DNA of 64,000 nt from Actinomycetes bacterium (GTDB lineage Bacteria > Actinomycetota > Coriobacteriia > Coriobacteriales > Eggerthellaceae). Positions 24,682 to 33,316 of this stretch are shown piece after piece. The number at the start of each line of letters is the position of its first letter. The first letter of the stretch is position 1. Below the pieces are notes generated by a model that saw only the letters and a list, made by a program, of their open reading frames with translations, searched no databases and was not told the DNA's origin. The DNA lies in contig JAEWQO010000078.1 of NCBI GenBank assembly GCA_023460315.1, forward strand, positions 48,743 through 112,742, read 5' to 3'. Position numbers and translations under genes: made by a program.

Positions 24682-25369
24682 TGCGACTTTGAGCTCCCTC
24701 TTTGGAACAACCGATTCGCTGGTCTCCAGCGTGTCAACCGTTGACTTCCTCCTTTGCTGCCTCGCTTCCATTGTGCTTGGGGCGGCGGTTGCGGCCATAT
24801 ACATGTTTCGGCATACCTACTCGAAAAACTTCGTGGTCACGCTGGCGTTGCTACCCCTCATCGTGCAGATGGTCATCACGCTGGTCAATGGCAATCTTGG
24901 TGCGGGGATTGCCGTCATGGGCGTGTTCAACCTGGTGCGTTTCCGTTCCATCCCCGGCAGCGCGAAGGATATTGGCAGCGTGTTTTTTGCCATGGCCATC
25001 GGTCTGGCAACGGGAATGGGCTTTGTCATGCTGGCGGTGATATTCACCGTCATCGTCGGCATGGTGAATGTGTTTTACGTGCTCTCGCCCTTCGGTCGGC
25101 AAAAGGAGCCAGAGAAGACGCTGAAGATAACCATTCCGGAGGATCTGGAGTATGACGGCGTCTTCGATGAGGTGCTGAAGCGTTACACCGACGAATACGA
25201 ACTGGTGGAAACCCAGACGACGAACATGGGCAGCCTGTTCCTTTTGGAATATGTGGTGCGGATGAAGCAACCGGGGCTTGAAAAGCGCATGATTGACGAG
25301 CTTCGCTGCCGGAACGGCAACCTGAAAATATCCTGCGGCAAAGCCGCAGCTAGCAAGGATGTGCTCTGA
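24674..25369 (+). CDS. DUF4956 membrane protein
   Basis: A protein of about 231 residues with four membrane spans (roughly residues 20-40, 50-68, 75-92 and 105-135) and a cytoplasmic C-terminal domain of about 80 residues. I chose GTG 24674 because GGAGG lies five bases upstream, giving an eight-base overlap with the VTC gene stop; an ATG 24 bases earlier lacks a site. DUF4956 proteins are usual partners of VTC-domain genes and may anchor or regulate the polymerase at the membrane, but no activity is established. Its stop overlaps the next start (TGATG). Confidence 0.8.
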   Translation: MLDATLSSLFGTTDSLVSSVSTVDFLLCCLASIVLGAAVAAIYMFRHTYSKNFVVTLALLPLIVQMVITLVNGNLGAGIAVMGVFNLVRFRSIPGSAKDIGSVFFAMAIGLATGMGFVMLAVIFTVIVGMVNVFYVLSPFGRQKEPEKTLKITIPEDLEYDGVFDEVLKRYTDEYELVETQTTNMGSLFLLEYVVRMKQPGLEKRMIDELRCRNGNLKISCGKAAASKDVL

Positions 25370-27297
25370 TGCGGTGGCGGTGGATCGCCGCGGGGGCCGC
25401 TGGGCTCATCGCGCTGCTCGGGCTGTTTGGATGTTCGTCAGCCACTGTGCAAGGCGGGACTGGCGATGCGTCCAGCGAAAGCCAGTCAACCTCTTCTGAA
25501 TCCGACTTTTCCACCATTGCGGCGTCATTTGATGCGTCGATGCTCGATTTGGGATACAGCGACCGCGACCAGGATGCTTCCTATGATGAATCGTCGGCGA
25601 CCCGCATCTCCCTTTCCGGGTCGACCGCATCCGTCGACGGGTCGGGGGCGACGGTTGACGGGTCTGTCGTGACGGTCGTGCAGGAAGGCGTCTATGTGGT
25701 GTCCGGCTCGCTTGACGACGGGCAGCTGGTCGTCGAAGCGGAGGACGATGCGAAAGTCCAGCTGGTGCTGGAAGGCGTGGACATCCATAACGATGACGGT
25801 CCTGCGATCTATGTGAAGCAGGCGGACAAATGCTTCATCACGCTCGCCGCAGGCACCGCGAACACGTTGACCGATGGTTCCGACTATACGCTGGAAGACG
25901 ATTCCGACGAACCCAACGCCACGCTGTTCAGCCATGACGATCTGACGCTGAACGGCACGGGGACATTGCAGGTCACCGGATCTTACCGCCACGCCATCTG
26001 CTCGAAAGACGACTTGGTCATCACCGGGGGAACCTATGTGGTGGATGCGGCCGAGGATGGGCTGCGCGGTCGCGACTGCGTGAAGATACAGGACGGCAAT
26101 GTGTCCGTCACCGCCGGTGGCGACGGCATCAAGTCAAACAATGACGGTGATGCAACGCGGGGATTCGTTTCCATCGATGGGGGCACGGTTGACATCACGG
26201 CCGGCGATGACGGCATCCAGTCGGTCACCTATCTCCGTGTGGCCGGTGGCGAGCTCAAGGTGGAAGCGGCTGACGATGCCTTCCATTCCGATCTGGAACT
26301 GCTGCTTTCTGGTGGCGAGATGACGGCGGAGGCCGGCGACGATGCCTTCCATGCCGAGACCAAGCTTGTCGTCGATGGCGGAACCGTCGATGTCTTTGGT
26401 TGCTATGAAGGCTATGAGGCCGAGAAGATCTATGTGAATGGCGGCAACACGCACATTGTGGCCACCGACGATGCCGTCAATGCCTCGGCTGCCGACTTGA
26501 CCGGAGATGCCGAAGAGGACACGTCGGCGACTTCGGCATCTCGCGGTTTCAGCGCCGGAGAAACGTCCGGAGAAACCGAAGGTGAGCCCAGCGGCGGAGA
26601 GGCTCCTGCTGGTGGCGGTGGGGGGAACGCGAACGAGAGTGAGCTCAACGGGGGCGCTCCCGACAATGCGTTTGCCGAAGGTGCCGGCAATGGCGGGATG
26701 ACCATGGGAGACGAGAACTGTCTCATTCAGATGAATGGGGGCTCCCTTGTCCTCGATGCGGAAGGCGATGGCGTCGACAGCAACGGAAGCGTGGAGGTCA
26801 CGGGGGGCGTGCTTCTGGTGAATGGTCCCTCAAGCAGCAATGACGGCGCGTTTGACTATGACCTGGAGGCCACCGTCACGGGAGGCACGGTGCTCATGGT
26901 GGGCTCAACCGGCATGGCTCAGAACTTCACCAGCGGAACGCAGCCGTTCTCCTTCTCTTCGGTCAGCGGAAGCGCGGGCCAGAGCGTCGCTGTGGTGGAT
27001 GGCGACGGAACCGTGGTGGCCTCTCTCACGGCTGCAAGGCAGTTCGGCATGGTTCTGGCATCGAGTCCCGCGTTTGTCGAAGGAGGCAGCTATTCGATTG
27101 TCGTCGGAGGCTCCGTGTCTGGCGCAAATGCCGATGGATACACCGACGATGGCTCCGTGGACGGCGGTTCGACCACCGATGCCCAGGCATCGACCACCGC
27201 TTCGGGCGGAGTGGGAGGCCTGGGGTCTGACGGCAACCCTCTCGGAGCCGGGCAGGGCGGTGACGTCCAGCGCAGCGGACGCGGGACCATGGGGTAG
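25369..27297 (+). CDS. Cthe_2159-type carbohydrate-binding lipoprotein
   Basis: A 642-residue exported lipoprotein: signal with lipobox LFGC (residues 19-22), a Ser/Thr/Asp-rich linker, then a repetitive beta-strand domain with many GGT/GGE turns (VVDAAEDGLRGRDCVKI, DITAGDDGIQS, AEAGDDAFHAE), as in the polygalacturonate-binding beta-helix protein Cthe_2159. A Gly/Ala/Glu-rich insert (about residues 385-445) breaks the domain, and the C-terminus is a flexible Gly/Ser tail. The repeated Asp pairs suggest calcium sites. It is the last gene of the VTC-DUF4956 operon. Binding of a surface or diet polysaccharide is inferred from the family. Confidence 0.8.
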   Translation: MRWRWIAAGAAGLIALLGLFGCSSATVQGGTGDASSESQSTSSESDFSTIAASFDASMLDLGYSDRDQDASYDESSATRISLSGSTASVDGSGATVDGSVVTVVQEGVYVVSGSLDDGQLVVEAEDDAKVQLVLEGVDIHNDDGPAIYVKQADKCFITLAAGTANTLTDGSDYTLEDDSDEPNATLFSHDDLTLNGTGTLQVTGSYRHAICSKDDLVITGGTYVVDAAEDGLRGRDCVKIQDGNVSVTAGGDGIKSNNDGDATRGFVSIDGGTVDITAGDDGIQSVTYLRVAGGELKVEAADDAFHSDLELLLSGGEMTAEAGDDAFHAETKLVVDGGTVDVFGCYEGYEAEKIYVNGGNTHIVATDDAVNASAADLTGDAEEDTSATSASRGFSAGETSGETEGEPSGGEAPAGGGGGNANESELNGGAPDNAFAEGAGNGGMTMGDENCLIQMNGGSLVLDAEGDGVDSNGSVEVTGGVLLVNGPSSSNDGAFDYDLEATVTGGTVLMVGSTGMAQNFTSGTQPFSFSSVSGSAGQSVAVVDGDGTVVASLTAARQFGMVLASSPAFVEGGSYSIVVGGSVSGANADGYTDDGSVDGGSTTDAQASTTASGGVGGLGSDGNPLGAGQGGDVQRSGRGTMG

Positions 27298-27358
27298 CCT
27301 GAACGCCTCGCCGGGCCCTTCTGTTCGAAAAATGGATCGGCCCGGCCGCCGTAGGTGT

Positions 27359-27396
27359 GAGAGGGGGGACACTTCGGACGGAGTGTCCCCCCTCTC
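27359..27396 (+). terminator. Strong 15-bp hairpin after lipoprotein gene
   Basis: A perfect 15-bp stem (27359-27373 with 27382-27396, core GGGGGGACACT) around an eight-base loop, 61 bases after the stop. It ends the VTC operon before the ilvE promoter region. Confidence 0.65.
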
Positions 27397-27551
27397 GCGT
27401 CGATAGGAGCCGAAAAACGTCCTCTTCGCCGGAAAGGGTACTTTGCTTTAGCCGATTGGAGTACAATGGTCGGACTGAAAGCGCGGAGGACAAAGCGCGC
27501 GCAGCGGGAAGCATGTGTCAGGGCTGGAAGGCGAGCGAGAAGGGATGCGTC

Positions 27552-28475
27552 ATGGCAGATATCACCGAGGTTGACTATATCTGGAAAAACGGGGAATTGG
27601 TCCCGTGGGCTGAGGCCACGACGCATGTCCTGTCCCATTCGCTGCATTATGGCTCCGGCGTGTTTGAGGGCATCCGCTGCTATCGAGATCCCGACGGTGG
27701 CACAAGCCATGTCTTTCGTTTGCGCGACCACATGGAACGCCTGGCACGCAGCTGCAAGATTGCCTGCATCGATCTTCCCTATACGGTGGATGAGCTCTGC
27801 GAGGCCACCGTCGATCTCATTCGCAAGAACAACCTTCCGTCGTGCTATATACGTCCGCTCGTCTACCGGGGATATGGAGTCATGGGGGTCGATCCCACGG
27901 GTTCTCCCACCGAGGTGATCATCGCCGTGTGGCCTTGGGAATCCTATCTGGGTGCCGAGGCGCTTGAGAACGGTGTGGCCGTCGGCGTGTCGTCTTGGCG
28001 GCAGCGCTCGAACAACGCTCTTCCTCCAGCGGTGAAGAGCACAGCATCCTATATGAATTCAATCTTGGCCAAACTTGAGGCCAAGGAGCATGGCTATGCG
28101 GAAGCCATCATGCTCAATGAGGCGGGACTTGTCTGCGAAGGCACGGGCGAAAACCTGTTCGTTGTACGCAACGGGGTACTTTCCACCCCTCCCCTTTCGG
28201 ACGGCTTGCTTGAGGGCATCACCCGCGACACGGTTCTCTGTCTGGCGGATGATCTCGAAATTCCGGCTGTTGAGGAAAGCCTCACCCGCAGCGATCTCTA
28301 CGTCGCTGACGAGGTGTTCATGACGGGTTCGGCAGCTGAGCTTACTCCCATCGGAAGCGTTGACGGGCGTGAGATCGGGAGGCCTGGCGAGATCACGCGC
28401 GTGCTGCAAGATCGGTTCTTTGCCGTCGCGTACGGCCGTATCGACGAGTATGCCGACTGGCTCACAGAGATATAG
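27552..28475 (+). CDS. ilvE: Branched-chain amino acid aminotransferase
   Basis: A 307-residue fold-type IV PLP aminotransferase that interconverts branched-chain 2-oxoacids and valine, leucine and isoleucine. The PLP lysine is in AVKSTASYMNSILAK, and GSGVFEGIRCY, EAIMLNE, CEGTGENLFVV and FMTGSAAELTP are family motifs. ATG 27552 has AAGGGA about eight bases upstream. It lies six bases before cimA, so the pair probably forms an isoleucine-synthesis operon. Members of this family can also act in the catabolic direction, supplying 2-oxoacids to oxidoreductases such as the one at 55195-58269. Confidence 0.94.
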   Translation: MADITEVDYIWKNGELVPWAEATTHVLSHSLHYGSGVFEGIRCYRDPDGGTSHVFRLRDHMERLARSCKIACIDLPYTVDELCEATVDLIRKNNLPSCYIRPLVYRGYGVMGVDPTGSPTEVIIAVWPWESYLGAEALENGVAVGVSSWRQRSNNALPPAVKSTASYMNSILAKLEAKEHGYAEAIMLNEAGLVCEGTGENLFVVRNGVLSTPPLSDGLLEGITRDTVLCLADDLEIPAVEESLTRSDLYVADEVFMTGSAAELTPIGSVDGREIGRPGEITRVLQDRFFAVAYGRIDEYADWLTEI

Positions 28476-28481
28476 CATGCC

Positions 28482-30065
28482 GTGACGAAGGTTTTCACTT
28501 ATGACTCCACGCTGCGCGACGGCGAGCAGAGTGAGGGAATCGTCCTTTCCCTCGAGGACAAGCTGCGCATCGTCGAGCGGCTGGATGCGTTCGGGATTGA
28601 TTTCATAGAAGGCGGATTTCCTGCCTCGAACCCGAAAGACATCGCGTTCTTCAAGCGTGTGCGCATGCTTCCCCTGCGGCATGCGCGCATTGCGGCATTT
28701 GGTTCCACCTGTAAGAAGGGCGTCGCCGCCGATAAGGATCACGGCTTGGCCGATCTTGTGGCCAGCGGGGCTCCTGTTGCCACCATCGTGGGCAAAGCAT
28801 GGAACGAACAGGTCACGCGCGCCCTTCTTACCACGCTCGATGAAAACCTTCGCATGATTGGGGATTCCGTCGCCTTTTTGAAGCGTCAGGGCATGACGGT
28901 CGTGTTCGATGCCGAGCATTTTTTCGATGGGTATAAGGCTGATGCCGCCTATGCGTTGGCGTGCGTGCGTGCGGCGAGCGAAGCCGGGGCCGATTCCGTG
29001 GATCTCTGTGAGACGAACGGAGGGGCCTTGCCCTTCGAGGTGGAGGAGATTGTGCAGGCGGTGAGGAGCGCCTTGCCCCATCAACAGCTTGGCATCCACT
29101 GCCACAACGATTCCGGTTGCGCAGTTGCAAATTCCCTTGCTGCTGTCCGGGCAGGAGCCTTGCAAGTGCAAGGAACGGTGAATGGAATTGGCGAAAGGGT
29201 TGGCAACGCCGATCTCCTGACTGTCATCGCAGACCTTGAGCTCAAGATGGGACGCAGGTGCGTCGGTCCCGATAACCTGCGCCAGATGACCGGCGTGTCG
29301 CAGTATGTGGCCGAGACGTGCAACATGGCCGTGCCGACCCACCATCCGTATACCGGTGCCTCTGCATTCGCCCATAAGGGCGGACTGCATGCCAGTGCCA
29401 TTGCGCGGTTTCCGGAAGCTTATGAGCACACGCGTCCCGAAAACGTGGGCAATGCCACGCGCATGCTGGTCAGCGAGCTGGCAGGCAAGGCATCTCTCAT
29501 GGCTAAGGCCGCGAGCCTGGGCATCGATCTTGGTGGCAAGCCGGAAAAGACGCAGATCATTCTCGACGACATCAAGCAACGTGAGGCGCAGGGCTATTCG
29601 TATGAGGTCGCCGATGGGTCGCTCGCCGTTCTGCTGCAATGGCACCTTGATGCCTATCGGCCTCATTTCACCCTGGAGAGCTTCCGCGTCATCGTCGATG
29701 ATCGCGAGGACACCGGCGCGCGCGCCAAAGACGCCATGAGCGAGGCAACCATCAAAATCCACGTGGGAGACCGCCGGTTCATCGCGACAGGTGAGGGCGT
29801 TGGCCCTGTCGGTGCGCTTGACAACGCCATCCGCATGGCTCTTTCTGAATTCTACCCTGAGGTTGCGGGCATGGAGCTCGTTGATTACAAGGTGCGCATT
29901 CTCGATGAGAACGTGGGAACGGACGCCATAACGCGCGTTGTCATCACCACTCGTGACGAGAAGGGCAGCTGGGGAACGATCGGCGTGTCGGAGAACATCA
30001 TTGAGGCATCGTGGAACGCGCTTGTCGACTCAATCGAATATGGTCTGATGAGAGTGGGGAAATAG
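28482..30065 (+). CDS. cimA: (R)-citramalate synthase
   Basis: A 527-residue enzyme that condenses pyruvate with acetyl-CoA to citramalate, the threonine-independent route to 2-oxobutyrate and isoleucine. The catalytic domain begins YDSTLRDGEQSEG, with the metal ligands in LGIHCHNDSGCAVANS and the GVNGIGERVGNADL-like segment; the LeuA dimer regulatory domain covers about residues 390-520. Length and the TxHKGGLHASA segment fit CimA of the long type rather than LeuA. It starts at GTG 28482 with a weak ribosome-binding site and is probably coupled to ilvE. Confidence 0.93.
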   Translation: MTKVFTYDSTLRDGEQSEGIVLSLEDKLRIVERLDAFGIDFIEGGFPASNPKDIAFFKRVRMLPLRHARIAAFGSTCKKGVAADKDHGLADLVASGAPVATIVGKAWNEQVTRALLTTLDENLRMIGDSVAFLKRQGMTVVFDAEHFFDGYKADAAYALACVRAASEAGADSVDLCETNGGALPFEVEEIVQAVRSALPHQQLGIHCHNDSGCAVANSLAAVRAGALQVQGTVNGIGERVGNADLLTVIADLELKMGRRCVGPDNLRQMTGVSQYVAETCNMAVPTHHPYTGASAFAHKGGLHASAIARFPEAYEHTRPENVGNATRMLVSELAGKASLMAKAASLGIDLGGKPEKTQIILDDIKQREAQGYSYEVADGSLAVLLQWHLDAYRPHFTLESFRVIVDDREDTGARAKDAMSEATIKIHVGDRRFIATGEGVGPVGALDNAIRMALSEFYPEVAGMELVDYKVRILDENVGTDAITRVVITTRDEKGSWGTIGVSENIIEASWNALVDSIEYGLMRVGK

Positions 30066-30066
30066 C

Positions 30067-30357
30067 ATGAGCGATCTCAGAACCCCCGAAGTTGAGAATC
30101 TGCTGCGTGTCTTCGTCGGACTTGATGACAAGGACGTCGTCTTTGCCCTGCTCGAAGACATGTTCACCATTCGCGAGATCAAAGAGACTTCACAGCGGCT
30201 TGCCGTCGCCCGTCTTTTGGACGCCGGCCGCTCGTATGCGGCTATCGAGGAGGCGACGGGGGCCTCGGCCACCACCATCGCGCGCGTGTCGAAGTGTCTG
30301 AGCTATGGATCGGGCGGCTATGCTGCCGCGCTTCAAATTCTCGACGATCCTTCTTGA
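30067..30357 (+). CDS. YerC/YecD-type TrpR-like regulator
   Basis: A 96-residue helical DNA-binding protein of the TrpR/YerC superfamily. The segment FTIREIKETSQRLAVARLL, then YAAIEEATGASATTIARVSKCL, forms the family helix-turn-helix. It begins one base after the cimA stop, so it belongs to the ilvE-cimA operon. A role in controlling amino-acid synthesis is possible, but YerC targets are poorly known. Confidence 0.88.
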   Translation: MSDLRTPEVENLLRVFVGLDDKDVVFALLEDMFTIREIKETSQRLAVARLLDAGRSYAAIEEATGASATTIARVSKCLSYGSGGYAAALQILDDPS

Positions 30358-30537
30358 TCGTCTTTGCCTTGTTCTTGCTGTAGTCAGGTTTCGAGTATGA
30401 AGATTTCCTGATGAGTTGCCAAACCGTGTTATATTCGCTGCCATATAGTTGATTGACGCAGCTTTTCACGGCATTTTTCCTTTCCTGGGGGAAATCACGG
30501 AACGGGAGGCTTGCGGCAATCGTCAGGAGGTTGTTGT

Positions 30538-31617
30538 ATGCAAGATACCGCGCGCGGCATCGACCGTCGCACGTTTCTCGCAGGTGCCGTCGTTTTGGGC
30601 GCTCCAATTCTGTTCAATCCCCGTCGCGCCTATGCTGATCCGACATCGGCTGACAAGTTTGCAGAAGCCGAAACGGTTCGCTCCCAGATAACTGCCATGC
30701 AGAATCAAGTTGCTTTGCGCACCGAGGATTACTATCGTGCACTGGACGAGCACGAGGCGGCTTTACAGGCTGTCGCCGATGCTCAAAGCAGGATCGATGA
30801 GGCGAATTCCCAGATCGCTAGCTTGCAAGACAAGTTGAGCGTGCGGGCTCGCAGCATGTATCGCACGGGGCAGTCGACGCTCGTTGACGTTGTTATGGGA
30901 TCTTCTTCGTTTGCCGAGTTGGCGCAGAATTGGGATATTCTCACGTCGCTCAACCAAAACGATGCCGATATGGTCGAACAAATGAAAGACCTGCGAAGCG
31001 AGGTTGAGGCCGCCAAGGCCGAACTGGAGCATCAGGAGGAGATTGCGGCTGACAGGGAGGCCGAGGCGAAGCGGATCAAAGAGGAGACCGAGGGTTCTGT
31101 CGCCACGTTGCAGGACATGCTCGAGTCTCTCGACGCCGAGGCGCGTGCCCTGTTGGAGCAAGAGCAGGCGGCCGAGCGTGCCGCTGCGATTGCCGCCGCG
31201 GCAGCGAAGCAAGCGAGCGTCTCCAGCTATTCGGGAGACGGCTCGTCCATCCCGTCGCAGGGATCGGTCGTCGACTATGCCCTCTCTCGTATCGGCTGTC
31301 CGTATGTGTGGGGAGCCGAAGGCCCCGACGCTTTCGATTGCTCCGGATTGGTTTGTTGGGCGTATGCGCAGGTGGGAATTTCAGTGCCTCACCAAACCGA
31401 GTCCCTGTACCATGCCGCAAAGGCTCGGCTTCCCGTCTCCGAAGCTCAGCCCGGCGATGTGCTGTGGATCGGCTACGGCGATGGCTATAACGGCCACGTC
31501 GGCATAGCCTGCAACGAGGGAGGCACTCACTATGTGCATGCGCCTACTTTTGGGGCCCTGGTTCGGGACACCGATTCGCTGAGCTGGGCCGGTTTCACGC
31601 ATGCCCTGCGCTTTTAA
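30538..31617 (+). CDS. Tat-exported NlpC/P60 peptidoglycan hydrolase with coiled coil
   Basis: A 359-residue cell-wall hydrolase. A twin-arginine signal (IDRRTFLAG, residues 8-16) precedes a long coiled coil (about 40-225) and a C-terminal NlpC/P60 domain (about 243-359) with catalytic Cys 268 in FDCSG, His 320 in NGHVGI and His 334 in YVHAP. It should cut peptide cross-links between D-Glu and the diamino acid. ATG 30538 has CAGGAGG seven bases upstream. Coiled coils of this type resemble RipA/PcsB proteins, which are controlled by FtsEX, but no ftsEX gene is nearby. Tat rather than Sec export is unusual for this family though seen in Coriobacteriia. Confidence 0.92.
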   Translation: MQDTARGIDRRTFLAGAVVLGAPILFNPRRAYADPTSADKFAEAETVRSQITAMQNQVALRTEDYYRALDEHEAALQAVADAQSRIDEANSQIASLQDKLSVRARSMYRTGQSTLVDVVMGSSSFAELAQNWDILTSLNQNDADMVEQMKDLRSEVEAAKAELEHQEEIAADREAEAKRIKEETEGSVATLQDMLESLDAEARALLEQEQAAERAAAIAAAAAKQASVSSYSGDGSSIPSQGSVVDYALSRIGCPYVWGAEGPDAFDCSGLVCWAYAQVGISVPHQTESLYHAAKARLPVSEAQPGDVLWIGYGDGYNGHVGIACNEGGTHYVHAPTFGALVRDTDSLSWAGFTHALRF

Positions 31618-31623
31618 GCAAAG

Positions 31624-31653
31624 GCATCGCAATTCAGCTTCAGGCTGCGATGC
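31624..31653. terminator. Hairpin between NlpC/P60 and Nudix genes
   Basis: GCATCGCA (31624-31631) pairs perfectly with TGCGATGC (31646-31653), between convergent genes. Confidence 0.5.
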
Positions 31654-31714
31654 GGGTGTCGCTTGCAGCCGGTCGCTCTGAGCAGTTTGGCCCATGAATG
31701 GTTCAAACAAGATG

Positions 31715-32329
31715 TCAGCGCCTGCGCGCGAACGCCTCAAGGACAAGCTGTGCACGCGTTTCCAGGGGAGTGGTGTTTTCTGCGAGGAACCGCGGGATGT
31801 CGCTGATGGGCAAGAGGAACGGCTCAATGAATTCCGTTGGCTCAGGTTGCGCCTCGAAGGCTTTCTCAACTTGGACGAAGACCATGTGCACGGATTCATC
31901 GGTAAGTCCGGCCGATGAAAACCCTGCCTGGGGAAGAGGCTCGAGCGCCTTTTCCCCAAGGTCTTTGCGGGGCGCATAGCCGACCTCTTCGCGAAGTTCG
32001 CGTTCAACGCAGCTCTTCAGGCTTTCGTCGCCTTCTTTCAGGCCGGCGGGAAAGGCGATGCACCAGCTGTTGAGGGGATACCGAAACTCGCGTATGAGAA
32101 GAAGATCTCCCTCAGGCGTTTGTGGAACGATGCATACCGCATCGATCAGAGGCTTTTCCCCGAGGGGATTGCCTTCCAGCTCGGAACGGTAGGCAGCCAA
32201 ACCCTTTCTTGAGGCACTTTCATATTCGAGAACTGAGCCGTTCGGCAAAGCATAGGTCAAAAGATACTTCTTTATCCATCCATCCGAAACCTGGCGGATA
32301 TCCTGCAAGTGCGGACGTGAGGCAGTCAA
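31715..32329 (-). CDS. Nudix hydrolase (ADP-ribose pyrophosphatase-like)
   Basis: About 204 residues with a complete Nudix box, GLKEGDE...RELREEVGY, preceded by LLLIREFRYPLNSWCIAFPAG, which is the arrangement in NudF-type ADP-sugar pyrophosphatases. I chose the TTG at 32329 because AAGGAG lies five bases upstream; the frame stays open to 32440 but the leader there shows no similarity to the family. It would hydrolyse ADP-ribose or a related nucleotide sugar. It follows the Hsp20 gene on the same strand at 124 bases, so read-through from the heat-shock promoter is possible. Confidence 0.82.
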   Translation of the reverse strand: MTASRPHLQDIRQVSDGWIKKYLLTYALPNGSVLEYESASRKGLAAYRSELEGNPLGEKPLIDAVCIVPQTPEGDLLLIREFRYPLNSWCIAFPAGLKEGDESLKSCVERELREEVGYAPRKDLGEKALEPLPQAGFSSAGLTDESVHMVFVQVEKAFEAQPEPTEFIEPFLLPISDIPRFLAENTTPLETRAQLVLEAFARRR

Positions 32330-32452
32330 GAACGCTCCTTGTTTGACGGGGCAAGACGGTGACATGCCAAAGCGCAGGAGGATGGCGGTGAAGCCATTCC
32401 CTGCGCCTTGGGGGGATCGCTGCGGGACTCTGGCCTTCAAAGCCAGATGCGG

Positions 32453-32905
32453 TCAGCCTTCAATTGCGATTGTCTTCTTTTCTTCAATCTTGGCCTGCTC
32501 CTTCTTTTTGGGAACGTCGACCGTGAGAACTCCATTTTCAAAGCGTGCCTTGATCTCGTCTTCTGCAATGTCTTCGCCAACGTAGAATGTCCGGCTGCAT
32601 TTTCCGCTGAAGCGTTCCTTGCGGACAAACGTGCCCTCCTCGTCCTTGTCTTCGGACTCTGATTGAGTTTGCGCCGTAATGGCAAGCGAGCCATCCTTGA
32701 GCTCGGCCTGCACATCCTCTTTCTTGAATCCAGGCAAGTCGATGGTGAGCTCATAGTTGCTATCCGTCTCTTTGATGTCGGTGCGCATGAGGGTTGGCGA
32801 CATCTTCTGCACGGGTGCTGCCATGTCAAAGAACGCATCGAAGGGATCCGTCATCAACTCACTCAACAGGTTACGGTTTCTTCTTGTCGGTAGCATCATG
32901 GCCAT
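32453..32905 (-). CDS. Hsp20/alpha-crystallin small heat-shock protein
   Basis: A 150-residue chaperone that holds unfolding proteins. The alpha-crystallin domain runs from about residue 45 to 140 (YELTIDLPGFKKEDV, GTFVRKERFSGKCSRTFYV, IKARFENGVLTVDVPK), and the C-terminal IAIEG supplies an I-x-I-type anchor. ATG 32905 is preceded by ACGGAG with an eight-base gap; the longer frame upstream is the leader. A perfect CIRCE operator lies over its promoter, so HrcA should repress it. hrcA, groEL and dnaK are not in the window. Confidence 0.93.
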   Translation of the reverse strand: MAMMLPTRRNRNLLSELMTDPFDAFFDMAAPVQKMSPTLMRTDIKETDSNYELTIDLPGFKKEDVQAELKDGSLAITAQTQSESEDKDEEGTFVRKERFSGKCSRTFYVGEDIAEDEIKARFENGVLTVDVPKKKEQAKIEEKKTIAIEG

Positions 32906-33011
32906 AACAATCATCTCCGTTTCGTGCGGCCCGGAACATGCGCCGAGGAGAAATTGGTTTACCAGCGCTTGCTCGCGGTACCTGTTTCGTTCCTTTCTCC
33001 GTACACCATCG

Positions 33012-33053
33012 GTTATATCCAGCTGCTTAGCACTCGTCAAGTGAGAGTGCTAA
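33012..33053 (-). promoter_or_regulatory. CIRCE operator overlapping hsp20 promoter
   Basis: TTAGCACTC (33027-33035), nine bases, GAGTGCTAA (33045-33053) is a perfect CIRCE element, the HrcA binding site. On the minus strand TTGACG (complement of 33035-33040) lies in its spacer and is followed by 17 bases and TATAAC (complement of 33012-33017), so HrcA would cover the -35 box. Confidence 0.9.
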
Positions 33054-33316
33054 AACGTCATGTTTTCGTCACTTTGCGATTGCAGGACGGGCAATTGGCT
33101 GAAGGCTGTCGGTCGGACGGCGCGATTGTTCTAGGGGCCACCTGCCGCTCTCTCGGGGGAAAGACAGGAGAGATCCTTTGTCAGCTCATGTGAAAACAGG
33201 TGGATGATCAGCCCTGACCGATAAATGACCCCACGGGGGTAATGGCTAAAACCGTTGATGCGGAGCATGATCTGCCTGTAGAGAGTCGACCGTATGGGAT
33301 ACCAGAAGGAGGAGGC

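Noticed and set aside
28059..29762. 567-residue open frame on the minus strand opposite cimA
   Set aside because: Fully antisense to citramalate synthase with no motif; a shadow of its codon bias.
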